Of a stretch of 64,000 nt of DNA, positions 33,715-43,105 are shown piece by piece. A program made the position numbers and the translations under genes. Each line of letters starts with the position of its first letter. The stretch's first letter is position 1. The stretch is taken from positions 2,356,001 through 2,420,000 of the forward strand of contig NZ_CP178208.1 of the NCBI RefSeq assembly GCF_047219225.1. Direction: 5' to 3'. The notes below the pieces were generated by a model. It made no database searches. It was not told the DNA's origin and saw only the letters and a list, made by a program, of their open reading frames with translations. The stretch comes from IMCC45349 sp047219225. GTDB taxonomy: Bacteria; Bacteroidota; Bacteroidia; Flavobacteriales; Flavobacteriaceae.

Positions 33715-35622
33715 ATGGAAGAAAAGAAGTTAGACATAAATTCAATCATTGGGTTTTTACTTATTGGAGGAATTTTGTTATTCATGCTTTGGCAAAACCA
33801 ACCAACCGAGGAAGAGCTTAAAGCACAAGAGGAAGCAAAACAAGCTCAAATTGAAGCAGAAAAGAAAGTAGAAGAAGCTAATGATGATTTTAAAGTTACA
33901 CCTGAAAATGTAACAGCTATTTCAGCAACAGATTCTGTTCAACTGGCTAACCTTCAAAATAAAATAGGAGCTTTTGCTTATTCAGCAACATTAGCATCAT
34001 CAAACAATGAAGCTGAAACAGTAGTAGAAAATGATGTCCTAGCTATTAAAGTAAGTAATAAAGGTGGTTATATCTCAGAAGTGAGACTTAAAAGCTTTGT
34101 AAACTACGATTCTGTTCCTGTATATTTAATTAAGGATAATAACAATATTTTTAATGTTAATTTTGGTACAACAGATAACCGTACTTTAAATACACGAGAT
34201 TTATATTTTGAACCTACATTAACTAAAAGTGGTGAAAATCAAGTGTTGTCTATGAAACTTAAAGTTTCAGAAAATCAATACTTAGAGTATAGATATGAGT
34301 TGAAGCCTAACGATTATATGTTAGATTTCTCTTTAAGATCTCAAGGACTTAGTAATGTAATAAATAGCTCTCAAGAAGTAAAATTAGATTGGAAGTTAAA
34401 AGGTTACAGACATGCTAAAAGTATTTCTTATGAGAATAGATACACACGTTTAACTTACGAACACGATGGTGGTAAGATTGATAAATTATCACAAGCATCT
34501 GACGATGAGGAGGTTGAAGGAGATGTAACTTGGTTATCTTATAGACAACACTTCTTTAGTTCTATTTTAGTAACAGACACACCTTTTAAATCAGTGTCAT
34601 TGACATCTAAAGATTTAGTACAAGATGAAGATGTTGATACACTATATACTAAAAGTTATGCAGCTTCTATTCCTTTAGAGGTTAAAGGTGGAGAGCTAAA
34701 TCATAGTATGAATATGTATTATGGACCTACAGATAGTAAAATTTTAAAACAATACGATAAAAATCTAGAAGAGAGTATTCCTTTTGGATGGGGAATTTTT
34801 GGATGGATAAACAAAAACTTATTCATTCCATTATTCGCATTTTTAAGTGGTGTCTTCCCTTATGGTATTGCAATTATAATAATGACAATTATTGTTAGAA
34901 TTGTATTATCTCCAGTACTTTATAAGTCATATTTGTCACAAGCTAAAATGCGAATTTTAAAGCCTGAGATTACTGAAATTAATGAGAAGTACAAGGATAA
35001 TGCAATGAAGCGTCAGCAAGAAACTATGGCATTATATAGTAAAGCTGGAGCGAGTCCAATGAGTGGTTGTTTACCTGCATTATTACAGTTACCAGTGTTC
35101 TATGCATTATTTATGTTTTTCCCAACAGCTTTTGAGTTAAGACAAAAAAGTTTCCTTTGGGCAGATGATTTATCATCATATGATGTTATTGCTGAACTTC
35201 CTTTCAATATTCCAATTTATGGAGATCACGTAAGCTTATTTCCAATATTAGCGTCTATTGCTATTTTCTTTTACATGAAAATGACTACTGGACAGCAAGT
35301 AGCATCACAGCCTACTCAAGAAGGTATGCCAGATATGGGGAAAATGATGAAGTATATGATTTATTTCTCTCCAATCATGATGTTATTCTTCTTTAACCAG
35401 TATGCGAGTGGATTAAGTTTATATTACTTTATCTCTAACTTAATTACAATTGGTATCATGTTAGTAATCAAGAATTATATCTTAGATGAAGATAAGATTC
35501 ATGCTAAAATACAAGAGAATAAAAAGAAGCCTAAAAAACAAAGTCGTTTCCAGAAAAAGATGTCTGAAATGATGGAGCAAGCTGAGGCTCAAAAAGCAGC
35601 TCAACAAAAGAGAAAGAAATAA
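33715..35622 (+). CDS. yidC: Membrane protein insertase YidC
   Basis: YidC inserts and folds inner-membrane proteins alone or with SecYEG. I start at ATG 33715 (MEEKKLDINSIIG). A TTG at 33700 adds five residues without support. Parts in order are an N-terminal membrane helix (about 8-26), a large periplasmic domain (about 55-350), and the core helices. These begin at LFIPLFAFLSGVFPYGIAII and include SPMSGCLPALLQLPVFYALF and YYFISNLITIGIM. The basic tail (KKKPKKQSRFQKK...) may contact ribosomes. The 635-residue length is normal for Gram-negative YidC. Confidence 0.96.
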   Translation: MEEKKLDINSIIGFLLIGGILLFMLWQNQPTEEELKAQEEAKQAQIEAEKKVEEANDDFKVTPENVTAISATDSVQLANLQNKIGAFAYSATLASSNNEAETVVENDVLAIKVSNKGGYISEVRLKSFVNYDSVPVYLIKDNNNIFNVNFGTTDNRTLNTRDLYFEPTLTKSGENQVLSMKLKVSENQYLEYRYELKPNDYMLDFSLRSQGLSNVINSSQEVKLDWKLKGYRHAKSISYENRYTRLTYEHDGGKIDKLSQASDDEEVEGDVTWLSYRQHFFSSILVTDTPFKSVSLTSKDLVQDEDVDTLYTKSYAASIPLEVKGGELNHSMNMYYGPTDSKILKQYDKNLEESIPFGWGIFGWINKNLFIPLFAFLSGVFPYGIAIIIMTIIVRIVLSPVLYKSYLSQAKMRILKPEITEINEKYKDNAMKRQQETMALYSKAGASPMSGCLPALLQLPVFYALFMFFPTAFELRQKSFLWADDLSSYDVIAELPFNIPIYGDHVSLFPILASIAIFFYMKMTTGQQVASQPTQEGMPDMGKMMKYMIYFSPIMMLFFFNQYASGLSLYYFISNLITIGIMLVIKNYILDEDKIHAKIQENKKKPKKQSRFQKKMSEMMEQAEAQKAAQQKRKK

Positions 35623-35642
35623 ACCTGTTTTAAAAATAAATC

Positions 35643-35677
35643 AAAAGTTGTCAGAATAATATTTTGGCAACTTTTTT
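35643..35677 (+). terminator. Terminator after yidC
   Basis: An 11-position stem with one G-T pair (35643-35653 with 35665-35675) and an 11-nt loop runs into T residues to 35677. Confidence 0.8.
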
Positions 35678-35736
35678 GTTATAAAACAATTTGAAATTAT
35701 TTTCGTTTCATAAAATATAAATAACACCTATTAAAA

Positions 35737-36459
35737 ATGAAAAAAGGTATCTATCTTATATTATGTATATTTTTTATTGGCTTAAATAATGCATCTGCAC
35801 AAGATATTAATCAGTATGATAACCAAGGGCAACGTCATGGTACTTGGAAGAAGAAGTTTGAAGGTACAGACCAATTAAGATATGAAGGTCAGTTTAATCA
35901 TGGGGAAGAAGTTGGTTTATTTAAGTTTTATAAGCTCATTAAAAAAAGAAGTGTATTAACAGCAACAAAGCAGTATAATGATAACGATAATATTGCTGAG
36001 GTAAAGTTTTATTCTTCAAGAGGAAAGGTGATTAGTGAAGGAAAAATGATAGCTAAATTTTTTATTGGGAAATGGGTATATTACCATAACAATTCTGATA
36101 AGATAATGACCATTGAACATTATGATGACGATGGTAATTTAAAGGGTGAACGTTTGGTATATTATGAAAATGGAAGAGTAGCGGAAAGAGCAAATTATTA
36201 TCGTGGTAAGTTAGAAGGAGAATCCTTTTGGTATTCAGAAAAGAGTGGTAAAGTAGTAAAAGCATTTATATATAAAGACGATATGCTACATGGAGTTGCT
36301 AAATACTATAACGATTATGGTGAGTTAATTGCTGAAGGACGTTATCATAACGATAAAAAAACAGGTATTTGGAGGTATTACAAAAACGGGAACGTTATAG
36401 ATAAAAAGGATTTTACTGTCTATAGTAAAAACCCCAAAAAACAAAAGAAATCTAATTAA
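35737..36459 (+). CDS. Exported MORN-repeat-like protein (YwqK-type)
   Basis: The 240-residue protein has a Sec signal peptide (MKKGIYLILCIFFIGLNNASAQ). It then carries repeated units around G-x-x-x-G-x-W/F-x-x-Y, for example GQRHGTWKKKFEG, HGEEVGLFKFYK, FIGKWVYYHNN and KKTGIWRYYKNGN. These resemble the MORN variant found in so-called YwqK antitoxins. No toxin partner is visible, so I do not call a toxin-antitoxin system. It may be a periplasmic or surface scaffold. It stands alone between two terminators. Confidence 0.8.
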   Translation: MKKGIYLILCIFFIGLNNASAQDINQYDNQGQRHGTWKKKFEGTDQLRYEGQFNHGEEVGLFKFYKLIKKRSVLTATKQYNDNDNIAEVKFYSSRGKVISEGKMIAKFFIGKWVYYHNNSDKIMTIEHYDDDGNLKGERLVYYENGRVAERANYYRGKLEGESFWYSEKSGKVVKAFIYKDDMLHGVAKYYNDYGELIAEGRYHNDKKTGIWRYYKNGNVIDKKDFTVYSKNPKKQKKSN

Positions 36460-36462
36460 TAA

Positions 36463-36494
36463 AAAGGCTCCCTAAAATGTAAAGGAGCCTTTCT
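36463..36494 (+). terminator. Terminator after the MORN-like gene
   Basis: AAAGGCTCC (36463-36471) pairs with GGAGCCTTT (36484-36492) around a 12-nt loop, followed by a CTTTTT run. Confidence 0.8.
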
Positions 36495-36583
36495 TTTTCA
36501 TAAACAATTCAATTACTTGCTTATGACTACTAATCTAACTAATCAACTAATAACTTAACTTAAAGTTTAATACATTCATTTTA

Positions 36584-37975
36584 TTATTGTAATGGAGGTA
36601 ATATAACTTTATCAATGGCATGTATTACACCATTGCTAGCTTGTACGTCAAATACTATTATATTACTTACTCTATTATTTGCATCAGTTGCTGTAGGACC
36701 ACCTGTTACGTTAATTGTAATGTCTCCTCCTAAAGTACTAACAATCATATTATCTGTTAAAGCACCAGATTGAACATTTGCTGCCGCTACTGCATGATAG
36801 TCTAAAGTTGCTTTTAATGTTGGTTCAGCAATATCTCCTAATCCACTAGCACCTAATTCGGTTAATAAATCTCCAAAAGCTGTATTAGTTGGAGCAAATA
36901 CCGTAAATGGAGCAGGATCTGTACCATTAGCGGTTGATAGTGTAGTTACGTAATCAAAAGTTAGGTCGTCTCTTGTAAGTGCTGTAACTAATGTGTCAAA
37001 AGTTGGGTCAGCAAGTGCAAAATCAACAATTGTTGGTAAGTCAATAACTTTATCTACTACATGTATTACTCCATTTGTAGCTATTACATCTGCAGCAATA
37101 ACATTAGATGTTCCATTAATTTTCACGCCATCATCTGTGTTTATATACATACTTAAGTAAGTGTCCATAGAGTTATTAAATGTCGCTGCAGAGTTTACAT
37201 ATGTATTGGATAATGATGTAGATACAGCTGTAGCTCCTACTATTACATGGTTGGCTAATATACTGTTTAATTCATTTCCATTTGGATTTGTAAATGCTGA
37301 GAATGCATTGTTATTTGGTGCAAAGACAGTAAAGTCACCAGCAGAAGATAGCAAGTCTGTAAATGTAGTATTACCATCAGTTGTTAATGCGCCAACCAAA
37401 CTTGAAAAGTTTGAGTTTGCAACAGCATGATCAACAATTGTAGGTAAACCAATAACTGCATCAACAATATGAATTATACCATTAGAAGCCATAATATCTG
37501 CTTGTGATACATTAGATACACCATTTAGTCTTACACCATTTGTTGTATCTATATAAATGCTTAAATTTTCACCAGTTCCTTGTTTAGTTGCAAGCGTATT
37601 ACCATAAGATGTAGTTAAGCTTCCCGAAGCTAGTTCTCCTGATATAACATGATTTAATAAGATTTGAGTAAGTACATCTGTTGGAACTTCAGATAAATCA
37701 TTAAATCCATTAGCTATTAAAAAATTTTCAAATGCTAAATCAGTGGGAGCAAATACTGTAAAAGGACCATTTCCATTAAGTGTGTCTGCTAAACCAGCAG
37801 TTTGTAGAGCAGAAACTAAGTTACTCAATAGCGGCGTGTCTATCGCTATTTGCGTAATTGTTGGGTCTACTTGTTGTATTGGGTCGTTGTTGTCATCATC
37901 ACTACTACATGATGTAATTAATAAAGCAAATGTTAATACAAAGCTTAATGTCCTGAATAAATTTTTCTTTTTCAT
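36584..37975 (-). CDS. Lipoprotein with three fasciclin (FAS1) domains
   Basis: I start at MKKKNLFRTL (37975), because the 17 codons upstream do not fit a signal peptide. The lipobox lies in FALLITSCSSDDDNND. Three FAS1 domains follow, each with a FTVFAPTD/N-x-AF block (GPFTVFAPTDLAF, GDFTVFAPNNNAF, APFTVFAPTNTAF) and a closing NGVIHVVD or NGIIHIVD motif. FAS1 proteins mediate adhesion to cells or matrix, and this one is probably surface exposed. The length from this start is 463 residues. Its upstream region carries AT-rich inverted repeats shared with the divergent mnmA. Confidence 0.92.
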   Translation of the reverse strand: MKKKNLFRTLSFVLTFALLITSCSSDDDNNDPIQQVDPTITQIAIDTPLLSNLVSALQTAGLADTLNGNGPFTVFAPTDLAFENFLIANGFNDLSEVPTDVLTQILLNHVISGELASGSLTTSYGNTLATKQGTGENLSIYIDTTNGVRLNGVSNVSQADIMASNGIIHIVDAVIGLPTIVDHAVANSNFSSLVGALTTDGNTTFTDLLSSAGDFTVFAPNNNAFSAFTNPNGNELNSILANHVIVGATAVSTSLSNTYVNSAATFNNSMDTYLSMYINTDDGVKINGTSNVIAADVIATNGVIHVVDKVIDLPTIVDFALADPTFDTLVTALTRDDLTFDYVTTLSTANGTDPAPFTVFAPTNTAFGDLLTELGASGLGDIAEPTLKATLDYHAVAAANVQSGALTDNMIVSTLGGDITINVTGGPTATDANNRVSNIIVFDVQASNGVIHAIDKVILPPLQ

Positions 37976-38017
37976 TTTAGTTGTTTTTTTTGTTTTGTTT
38001 AGCAAATATAAATAAAT

Positions 38018-38072
38018 ATTAAACAAAAAAACAAATTTTTGTTTAATAAAATTATGTTAATATTAAACAAAA
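38018..38072. repeat. AT-rich inverted repeats in the fasciclin/mnmA divergent region
   Basis: ATTAAACAAAAA (38018-38029) and its exact complement TTTTTGTTTAAT (38036-38047) are 6 bp apart. A third copy, ATTAAACAAAA, stands at 38062-38072. A further TTTGTTTA-like stretch lies at about 37990-38001. Three or four copies of one motif in a 180-bp divergent gap look like an operator array. Confidence 0.6.
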
Positions 38073-38131
38073 TATTATTTTATATAGCTTTGATACTCTA
38101 ATAATTAACATTTCATTTTACTTAAAAACTG

Positions 38132-38139
38132 TATCTTTG
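38132..38139 (+). promoter_or_regulatory. -7 element for mnmA
   Basis: TATCTTTG fits TAnnTTTG, 18 bases before the ATG at 38158. Confidence 0.5.
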
Positions 38140-38157
38140 TACACTATTTTTTAGACT

Positions 38158-39345
38158 ATGAAAAGAGTTATTGTTGGACTTTCTGGAGGTGTTGATTCTA
38201 GTGTTACTGCATATTTGTTAAAGGGGCAAGGATATGAGGTTATTGGGCTATTTATGAAAAATTGGCATGATGACTCAGTCACAATATCTAACGAATGCCC
38301 TTGGTTAGATGATAGTAATGATGCCATGTTAGTTGCAGAAAAACTTGGAATTCCATTTCAAACGGTTGACTTGAGTGAACAATATAAAGAGCGTATCGTA
38401 GACTATATGTTTAAAGAATATGAAAAAGGACGTACGCCAAATCCAGATGTATTGTGTAACAGAGAGATTAAGTTTGATGTGTTTTTAAATATTGCATTAA
38501 GCTTGGGAGCTGATTATGTTGCTACAGGACATTATTGTAGAAAGACTACTATTGAAAAAGACGGAAAAGAAATTTATCAGTTGCTTTCAGGAAAAGACAA
38601 TAACAAAGATCAATCGTATTTTTTATGTCAATTATCTCAAGAACAATTATCTAAAACATTGTTTCCTATTGGTGAACTAACAAAGCCAGAAGTTAGAGAA
38701 ATTGCAGCAAAAGCTGATTTAATTACAGCAGATAAGAAAGATTCTCAAGGATTGTGTTTTATTGGTAAAGTAAGATTGCCTGAGTTTTTACAGCAACAGT
38801 TAAAACCAAAGGAGGGTATAATTGTTGAAATCCCTGAGTCTCAAGAAAAATACTTAGTTGAAGCACCTAACTTTGATACTTTAGATGAAAAACTAAAATA
38901 CTTGTCTAAGAAATACGAATATGCAATTACAGATGGTAAAGTAGTTGGCAAACATCAAGGAGCTCACTATTTTACTAAAGGTCAAAGAAAGGGATTAGCA
39001 GTTGGAGGTACACCAGAACCTTTATTTGTAATTGATACTGATGTAGATGAAAATGTAATTTACACTGGACAAGGTAAATCGCATCCAGGTCTTTATCGTA
39101 AAGCACTATTTGTAAATCAAGATGAGTTGCATTGGGTAAGAGAGGATTTAGCTCTTGCTAATGGTCAAACTATGGAAGTAATGGCTAGAATTAGGTACAG
39201 ACAACCATTACAAAAAGCAACATTATACAAAGTAGATGGTGGACTTTATGTAGTATTTGATCAACCACAATCAGCAATAACCGAAGGTCAATTTGTAGCT
39301 TGGTATTTAAATGATGAATTAGTTGGTTCAGGAGTAATTTCTTAA
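38158..39345 (+). CDS. mnmA: tRNA-specific 2-thiouridylase MnmA
   Basis: MnmA puts sulfur on U34 of the Glu, Gln and Lys tRNAs. The PP-loop GLSGGVDSS is at residues 7-15. The catalytic cysteines are C100 (NPDVLCNREIKF) and C200 (SQGLCFIGKV). The C-terminal beta-barrel region contains the GQRKGL motif and ends SGVIS. At 395 residues it is longer than the E. coli enzyme, mostly from an insert between about residues 225 and 275 (around EKYLVEAPNFDTLDEKLKYL). I believe this insert is usual in Bacteroidota. Confidence 0.96.
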   Translation: MKRVIVGLSGGVDSSVTAYLLKGQGYEVIGLFMKNWHDDSVTISNECPWLDDSNDAMLVAEKLGIPFQTVDLSEQYKERIVDYMFKEYEKGRTPNPDVLCNREIKFDVFLNIALSLGADYVATGHYCRKTTIEKDGKEIYQLLSGKDNNKDQSYFLCQLSQEQLSKTLFPIGELTKPEVREIAAKADLITADKKDSQGLCFIGKVRLPEFLQQQLKPKEGIIVEIPESQEKYLVEAPNFDTLDEKLKYLSKKYEYAITDGKVVGKHQGAHYFTKGQRKGLAVGGTPEPLFVIDTDVDENVIYTGQGKSHPGLYRKALFVNQDELHWVREDLALANGQTMEVMARIRYRQPLQKATLYKVDGGLYVVFDQPQSAITEGQFVAWYLNDELVGSGVIS

Positions 39346-39369
39346 CTTGCAGGTGCTCAACCTCAAATT

Positions 39370-40977
39370 ATGAAAAAGAACTACATATTTTTATTGTTAT
39401 TTATAACACAACTTTTTGCATTTTCGCAAGAAGATGCTTGGGTGTATTTTGTTGATAAAGAAAATGTTGCAACTTCTATTGCAAATCCAATTACTATACT
39501 TACACAAGAAGCCATAGATAGAAAGAATAATGATGGAGTCGTTATAGATGAAAGAGATGTTCCTGTAAATGAAAATTATATTTCTCAAATTAAAAATGCT
39601 ACAGGAATAACTGTATTTGCTAAATCTAAATGGTTTAATGCGGTACATGTTAGAGGAACTGAAACTGATATCAATAATTTAGAAACTACATTTTCGTTTG
39701 TAGACCATATTGAGTTTGCTAATAAAAGTTTAAATACAACACGTCAAACATTACAACAAAACAAGTTTGAAATTGAAGAATCTCAAGTTGCTTTTACATA
39801 TGGTAATACACAGAATCAAGTAGATATGATAAATGTAGACGCTTTACATTTAGCTGATTTTACAGGAAATGGTGTTGTAGTAGCAGTAATTGACGCTGGT
39901 TTTCCAAATGTAAATACAATGGGTGGTTTTGATAGACTTAGAACTGCTGGTAACTTATTAGATGGTTATGATTTTGTTGATAGAACAGATAATGTATATG
40001 CTTACACAGGAAATAATCATGGTACAAAAGTACTTAGCGATATGGCTGGTTATATAGAAAACCAATTTGTAGGTACTGCTCCTGATGCATCGTATTATTT
40101 ATTTAGAACTGAAGATGCAGGAAGTGAAAATCCTGTAGAAGAAAGTTATTGGGTTGAAGCAGCTGAAAGAGCAGATAGTTTAGGAGTAGATATTATAAAT
40201 ACATCGTTAGGGTATAAAAACTACGATAATCCAGCGTATAATCATTCTGATAATGATATTGATGGTAGTACAACATTTATTACTAGAGGTGCTAACATTG
40301 CATTCGATAAAGGATTGTTTTTGGTGAATTCCGCAGGAAATTCTGGTGCAAGTGGTTTAAATGCACCTGCTGATGCTGCTGGAGTTTTTACTATTGGTTC
40401 GGTAGATTTAAATGGAAACTATTCTTCTTTTAGTTCACAAGGAAGTGCTATACAACCAACCCAAAAACCTGATGTCGTTGCTAGAGGCTCTCAAAGTTTT
40501 GTTATTGATAGTAATAACAACATTGTTCAAAACAATGGAACATCATTCAGTTCGCCAATATTAGCTGGAGGTGTAGCATCTTTAATGCAAGCACTACCAA
40601 GTAGTACTAATAGTGAGTTAATGCAATACATAAGAGAATCGGCATCTCAATACACTACTCCAGATTATTTTTTAGGTTACGGAATTCCAAACTTTGAACT
40701 AGCTTTAGATATTGGACTTTCGGCAGAAACATTAAAAAGAACCGAATTCAAAATTTATCCCAATCCAGCAAAAGATTACTTAGAAGTGTCTTTGCCTGGA
40801 ACAATTGAGCAAGCAGATGTTTTGTTGTTTAATGTTTTGGGAAAACTAGTATTAAAATCAACAGTTAGTCAGCATAATAGTGTAGTAAATTTACAATCTA
40901 TTTCTAGTGGAATTTATATGATTAAGTTCCAAACTAACACACAAAAAGCAAAAACATTTAAACTCATTATAGAGTAA
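39370..40977 (+). CDS. Secreted subtilisin-like (S8) protease with T9SS sorting domain
   Basis: The 535-residue preproprotein has a signal peptide (MKKNYIFLLLFITQLFAFSQ), an N-terminal prodomain to about residue 150, and an S8 catalytic domain. The catalytic triad is Asp175 (VVVAVIDAGF), His217 (NNHGTK) and Ser392 (NGTSFSSP), with oxyanion Asn324 (NSAGNSG). The last 75 residues form a type A T9SS C-terminal domain (FKIYPNPAKDYLEVSL, then GIYMIKF and KTFKLIIE). It should be exported across the outer membrane by the type IX system. The next gene's ATG follows its TAA with no gap. Confidence 0.95.
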   Translation: MKKNYIFLLLFITQLFAFSQEDAWVYFVDKENVATSIANPITILTQEAIDRKNNDGVVIDERDVPVNENYISQIKNATGITVFAKSKWFNAVHVRGTETDINNLETTFSFVDHIEFANKSLNTTRQTLQQNKFEIEESQVAFTYGNTQNQVDMINVDALHLADFTGNGVVVAVIDAGFPNVNTMGGFDRLRTAGNLLDGYDFVDRTDNVYAYTGNNHGTKVLSDMAGYIENQFVGTAPDASYYLFRTEDAGSENPVEESYWVEAAERADSLGVDIINTSLGYKNYDNPAYNHSDNDIDGSTTFITRGANIAFDKGLFLVNSAGNSGASGLNAPADAAGVFTIGSVDLNGNYSSFSSQGSAIQPTQKPDVVARGSQSFVIDSNNNIVQNNGTSFSSPILAGGVASLMQALPSSTNSELMQYIRESASQYTTPDYFLGYGIPNFELALDIGLSAETLKRTEFKIYPNPAKDYLEVSLPGTIEQADVLLFNVLGKLVLKSTVSQHNSVVNLQSISSGIYMIKFQTNTQKAKTFKLIIE

Positions 40978-41922
40978 ATGAACAGAATCACCCAATTATT
41001 TGACATAAAGTATCCAATCGTTCAAGCAGGAATGATATGGAATAGTGGATGGAAATTAGCGTCAGCAGCTAGTAATTCAGGAGTTCTTGGACTTTTAGGT
41101 GCAGGTTCCATGTATCCAGATGTACTAAGAGAACACATTCAAAAATGTAAAGCGGCAACTGATAAGCCTTTTGGTGTAAACGTACCAATGCTTTATCCTA
41201 ACATTGAGGAGATAATGAATATCATTGTCGAAGAAGATGTTAAGATTGTTTTTACTTCTGCTGGAAACCCTAAAACTTGGACCAATTGGTTAAAGGAAAG
41301 AGGCATAACTGTTGTGCATGTAGTAAGTAGTTTAAAGTTTGCTTTAAAAGCTCAAGAAGCTGGAGTAGATGCTATTGTAGCCGAAGGTTTTGAGGCTGGA
41401 GGACATAATGGACGTGACGAAACTACTACCTTAACCTTAATACCAATGGTTAAAGAACATATTAAAATACCATTAATTGCTGCTGGTGGCATTGCTACTG
41501 GAAAAGGAATGTTAGCAACAATGATTTTGGGTGCTGATGGTGTACAGGTTGGAAGTAGATTTGTAGCAAGTACAGAATCTTCTACACATCAAAATTTTAA
41601 ACAAGTTGTGGTAGATGCTAAAGAAGGCGATACACAATTAACTTTAAAAGAGTTGGCTCCTGTAAGATTGGTGAAAAACAAGTTTTTTAATGAACTTCAA
41701 GAGCTGTATAAAACTGCTCCAACAATAGACGAACTTAAAGAATTATTAGGTAGAGCAAGAGCAAAACGAGGTATGTTTGAAGGCGATTTAGAAGATGGTG
41801 AACTAGAAATTGGTCAAATAGCAGGACTAATTCATGATATCAAACCAGTTTCCGAAATTGTTGAAGATATTATTACCGAATTTAATAGTGCTAAGCAAGA
41901 TATAGCCAATTTCGACTTTTAA
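40978..41922 (+). CDS. Nitronate monooxygenase-like FMN enzyme (FabK/NPD family)
   Basis: The 314-residue TIM-barrel flavoprotein starts NRITQLFDIKYPIVQAGM and has VNVPML, AEGFEAGGHNGRDET, AAGGIATGKGM and GADGVQVGSRFV. These are the FMN-binding landmarks shared by nitronate monooxygenases and FabK-type enoyl-ACP reductases. Sequence alone does not separate the two here. The start directly follows the protease stop, probably for shared transcription rather than a common task. Confidence 0.88.
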   Translation: MNRITQLFDIKYPIVQAGMIWNSGWKLASAASNSGVLGLLGAGSMYPDVLREHIQKCKAATDKPFGVNVPMLYPNIEEIMNIIVEEDVKIVFTSAGNPKTWTNWLKERGITVVHVVSSLKFALKAQEAGVDAIVAEGFEAGGHNGRDETTTLTLIPMVKEHIKIPLIAAGGIATGKGMLATMILGADGVQVGSRFVASTESSTHQNFKQVVVDAKEGDTQLTLKELAPVRLVKNKFFNELQELYKTAPTIDELKELLGRARAKRGMFEGDLEDGELEIGQIAGLIHDIKPVSEIVEDIITEFNSAKQDIANFDF

Positions 41923-41971
41923 TAGATTAAATTTTAACTTGTTAGCTTATATGTATATTTTTCATGCATAA

Positions 41972-43069
41972 ATGAAAAAGCATATAAATATTTTAATTCC
42001 TGATGGTGAAAGTACTTTCACTTTATTGGTGATACATTGTTTTTCGTTTTATAAGAATTTAAAAATTCATGTTCTTTCTTCAAAAAAGAGAAATCCAGTA
42101 AAAGCATCAAAGTATGTTAAGTACTATAAACTCTATTCTGAAAAATCTAATGATAATTGGTTTTCAATAGTAAATAATGAAGTTGAAAAACTTAATATAG
42201 ATATTATAGTACCTATAGCTGAAGTCGAAAACAGGTTTTGGATTGTCAATAAATCTAAGTTAAACAAGGCTAAAATAATAGCTTTACCTAAACTTGAAGC
42301 TTTTGACATTGCTATTAACAAGAAAAAGCTAAATACTTTTCTTTTTGAAAAAGAAATTTGTGCGCCAAATTCTGTTTTTATCAAAGATATTTCTGAGCCG
42401 TCAAAAACTGAAAGTATTGGTTTTCCTGTGTTAATAAAACCTTTAGATGAAGCTGGTGGAGATGGTATTGTAAGGTTTGAAACTTATGGCCAACTTCAAA
42501 ATTATTTTAATGTTAATAATATAGGCAAAGGTGTTTTTGTACAAAAATATATTAAGGGCTACGATATAGATTGTAGTGTACTTTGCTCTAATGGCGATGT
42601 ATTAACTTATACTATCCAAAAAGGAAATATGCAGGCAAGTACACCATATAAACAACAATTTGGGGTTGTTTTCCTAGAGAATGAAAAGGTACTAAAAGTA
42701 GTTAAGGATATAATGAAAGCATTAGATTGGTCTGGTATCGCACATGTGGATTTACGATATGATGAGGTTGACAATGATTATAAGCCTTTAGAAATTAATG
42801 CAAGGTTTTGGGGTTCTATTGATGCGTCAAGATCAGTTGGAATTAACTTTCCTTATATGGTAATTCAAAATGCTTTAGGGAAGAATATAGAATTTATAGA
42901 TTATGAGCATAAATCGTATTTATCATATAAAGGGCTATTAAAAAGACCTTCGTTATTATTTAATCCAAAGTTTTTAAGCCTTCAAACTGATGTGAAGAAT
43001 AACTTGCTAGATCCTTTTCCTTTTGTTTATAAAACTATGTATTGGTTTGCTAGAAAATTAGGTGTTTAA
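41972..43069 (+). CDS. ATP-grasp domain protein
   Basis: The 365-residue protein begins HINILIPDGESTFTLLVIHC, a pre-ATP-grasp Rossmann-like part. The ATP-grasp domain follows, with GFPVLIKPLDEAGGDGIVRF near residue 150 and the metal-binding segment LEINARFWGSIDASRSVG near 275. It resembles the carbamoyl-phosphate-synthase-like ATP-grasp ligases found in cell-surface or amino-acid ligation pathways. The product cannot be predicted. It stands alone, with a 49-base gap upstream and 36 bases before mazG. Confidence 0.82.
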   Translation: MKKHINILIPDGESTFTLLVIHCFSFYKNLKIHVLSSKKRNPVKASKYVKYYKLYSEKSNDNWFSIVNNEVEKLNIDIIVPIAEVENRFWIVNKSKLNKAKIIALPKLEAFDIAINKKKLNTFLFEKEICAPNSVFIKDISEPSKTESIGFPVLIKPLDEAGGDGIVRFETYGQLQNYFNVNNIGKGVFVQKYIKGYDIDCSVLCSNGDVLTYTIQKGNMQASTPYKQQFGVVFLENEKVLKVVKDIMKALDWSGIAHVDLRYDEVDNDYKPLEINARFWGSIDASRSVGINFPYMVIQNALGKNIEFIDYEHKSYLSYKGLLKRPSLLFNPKFLSLQTDVKNNLLDPFPFVYKTMYWFARKLGV

Positions 43070-43105
43070 AAGTATATAGTTGTATTTTTAGCCAAAATTT
43101 AATGT

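Noticed and set aside
35737..36459. Toxin-antitoxin locus at the MORN-like (YwqK-type) gene
   Set aside because: The protein is exported and no partner gene is next to it; the family label alone does not support a toxin-antitoxin system.
37976..38026. Longer start of the fasciclin lipoprotein at 38026
   Set aside because: The extra residues would precede a complete lipoprotein signal peptide that begins at the ATG at 37975.
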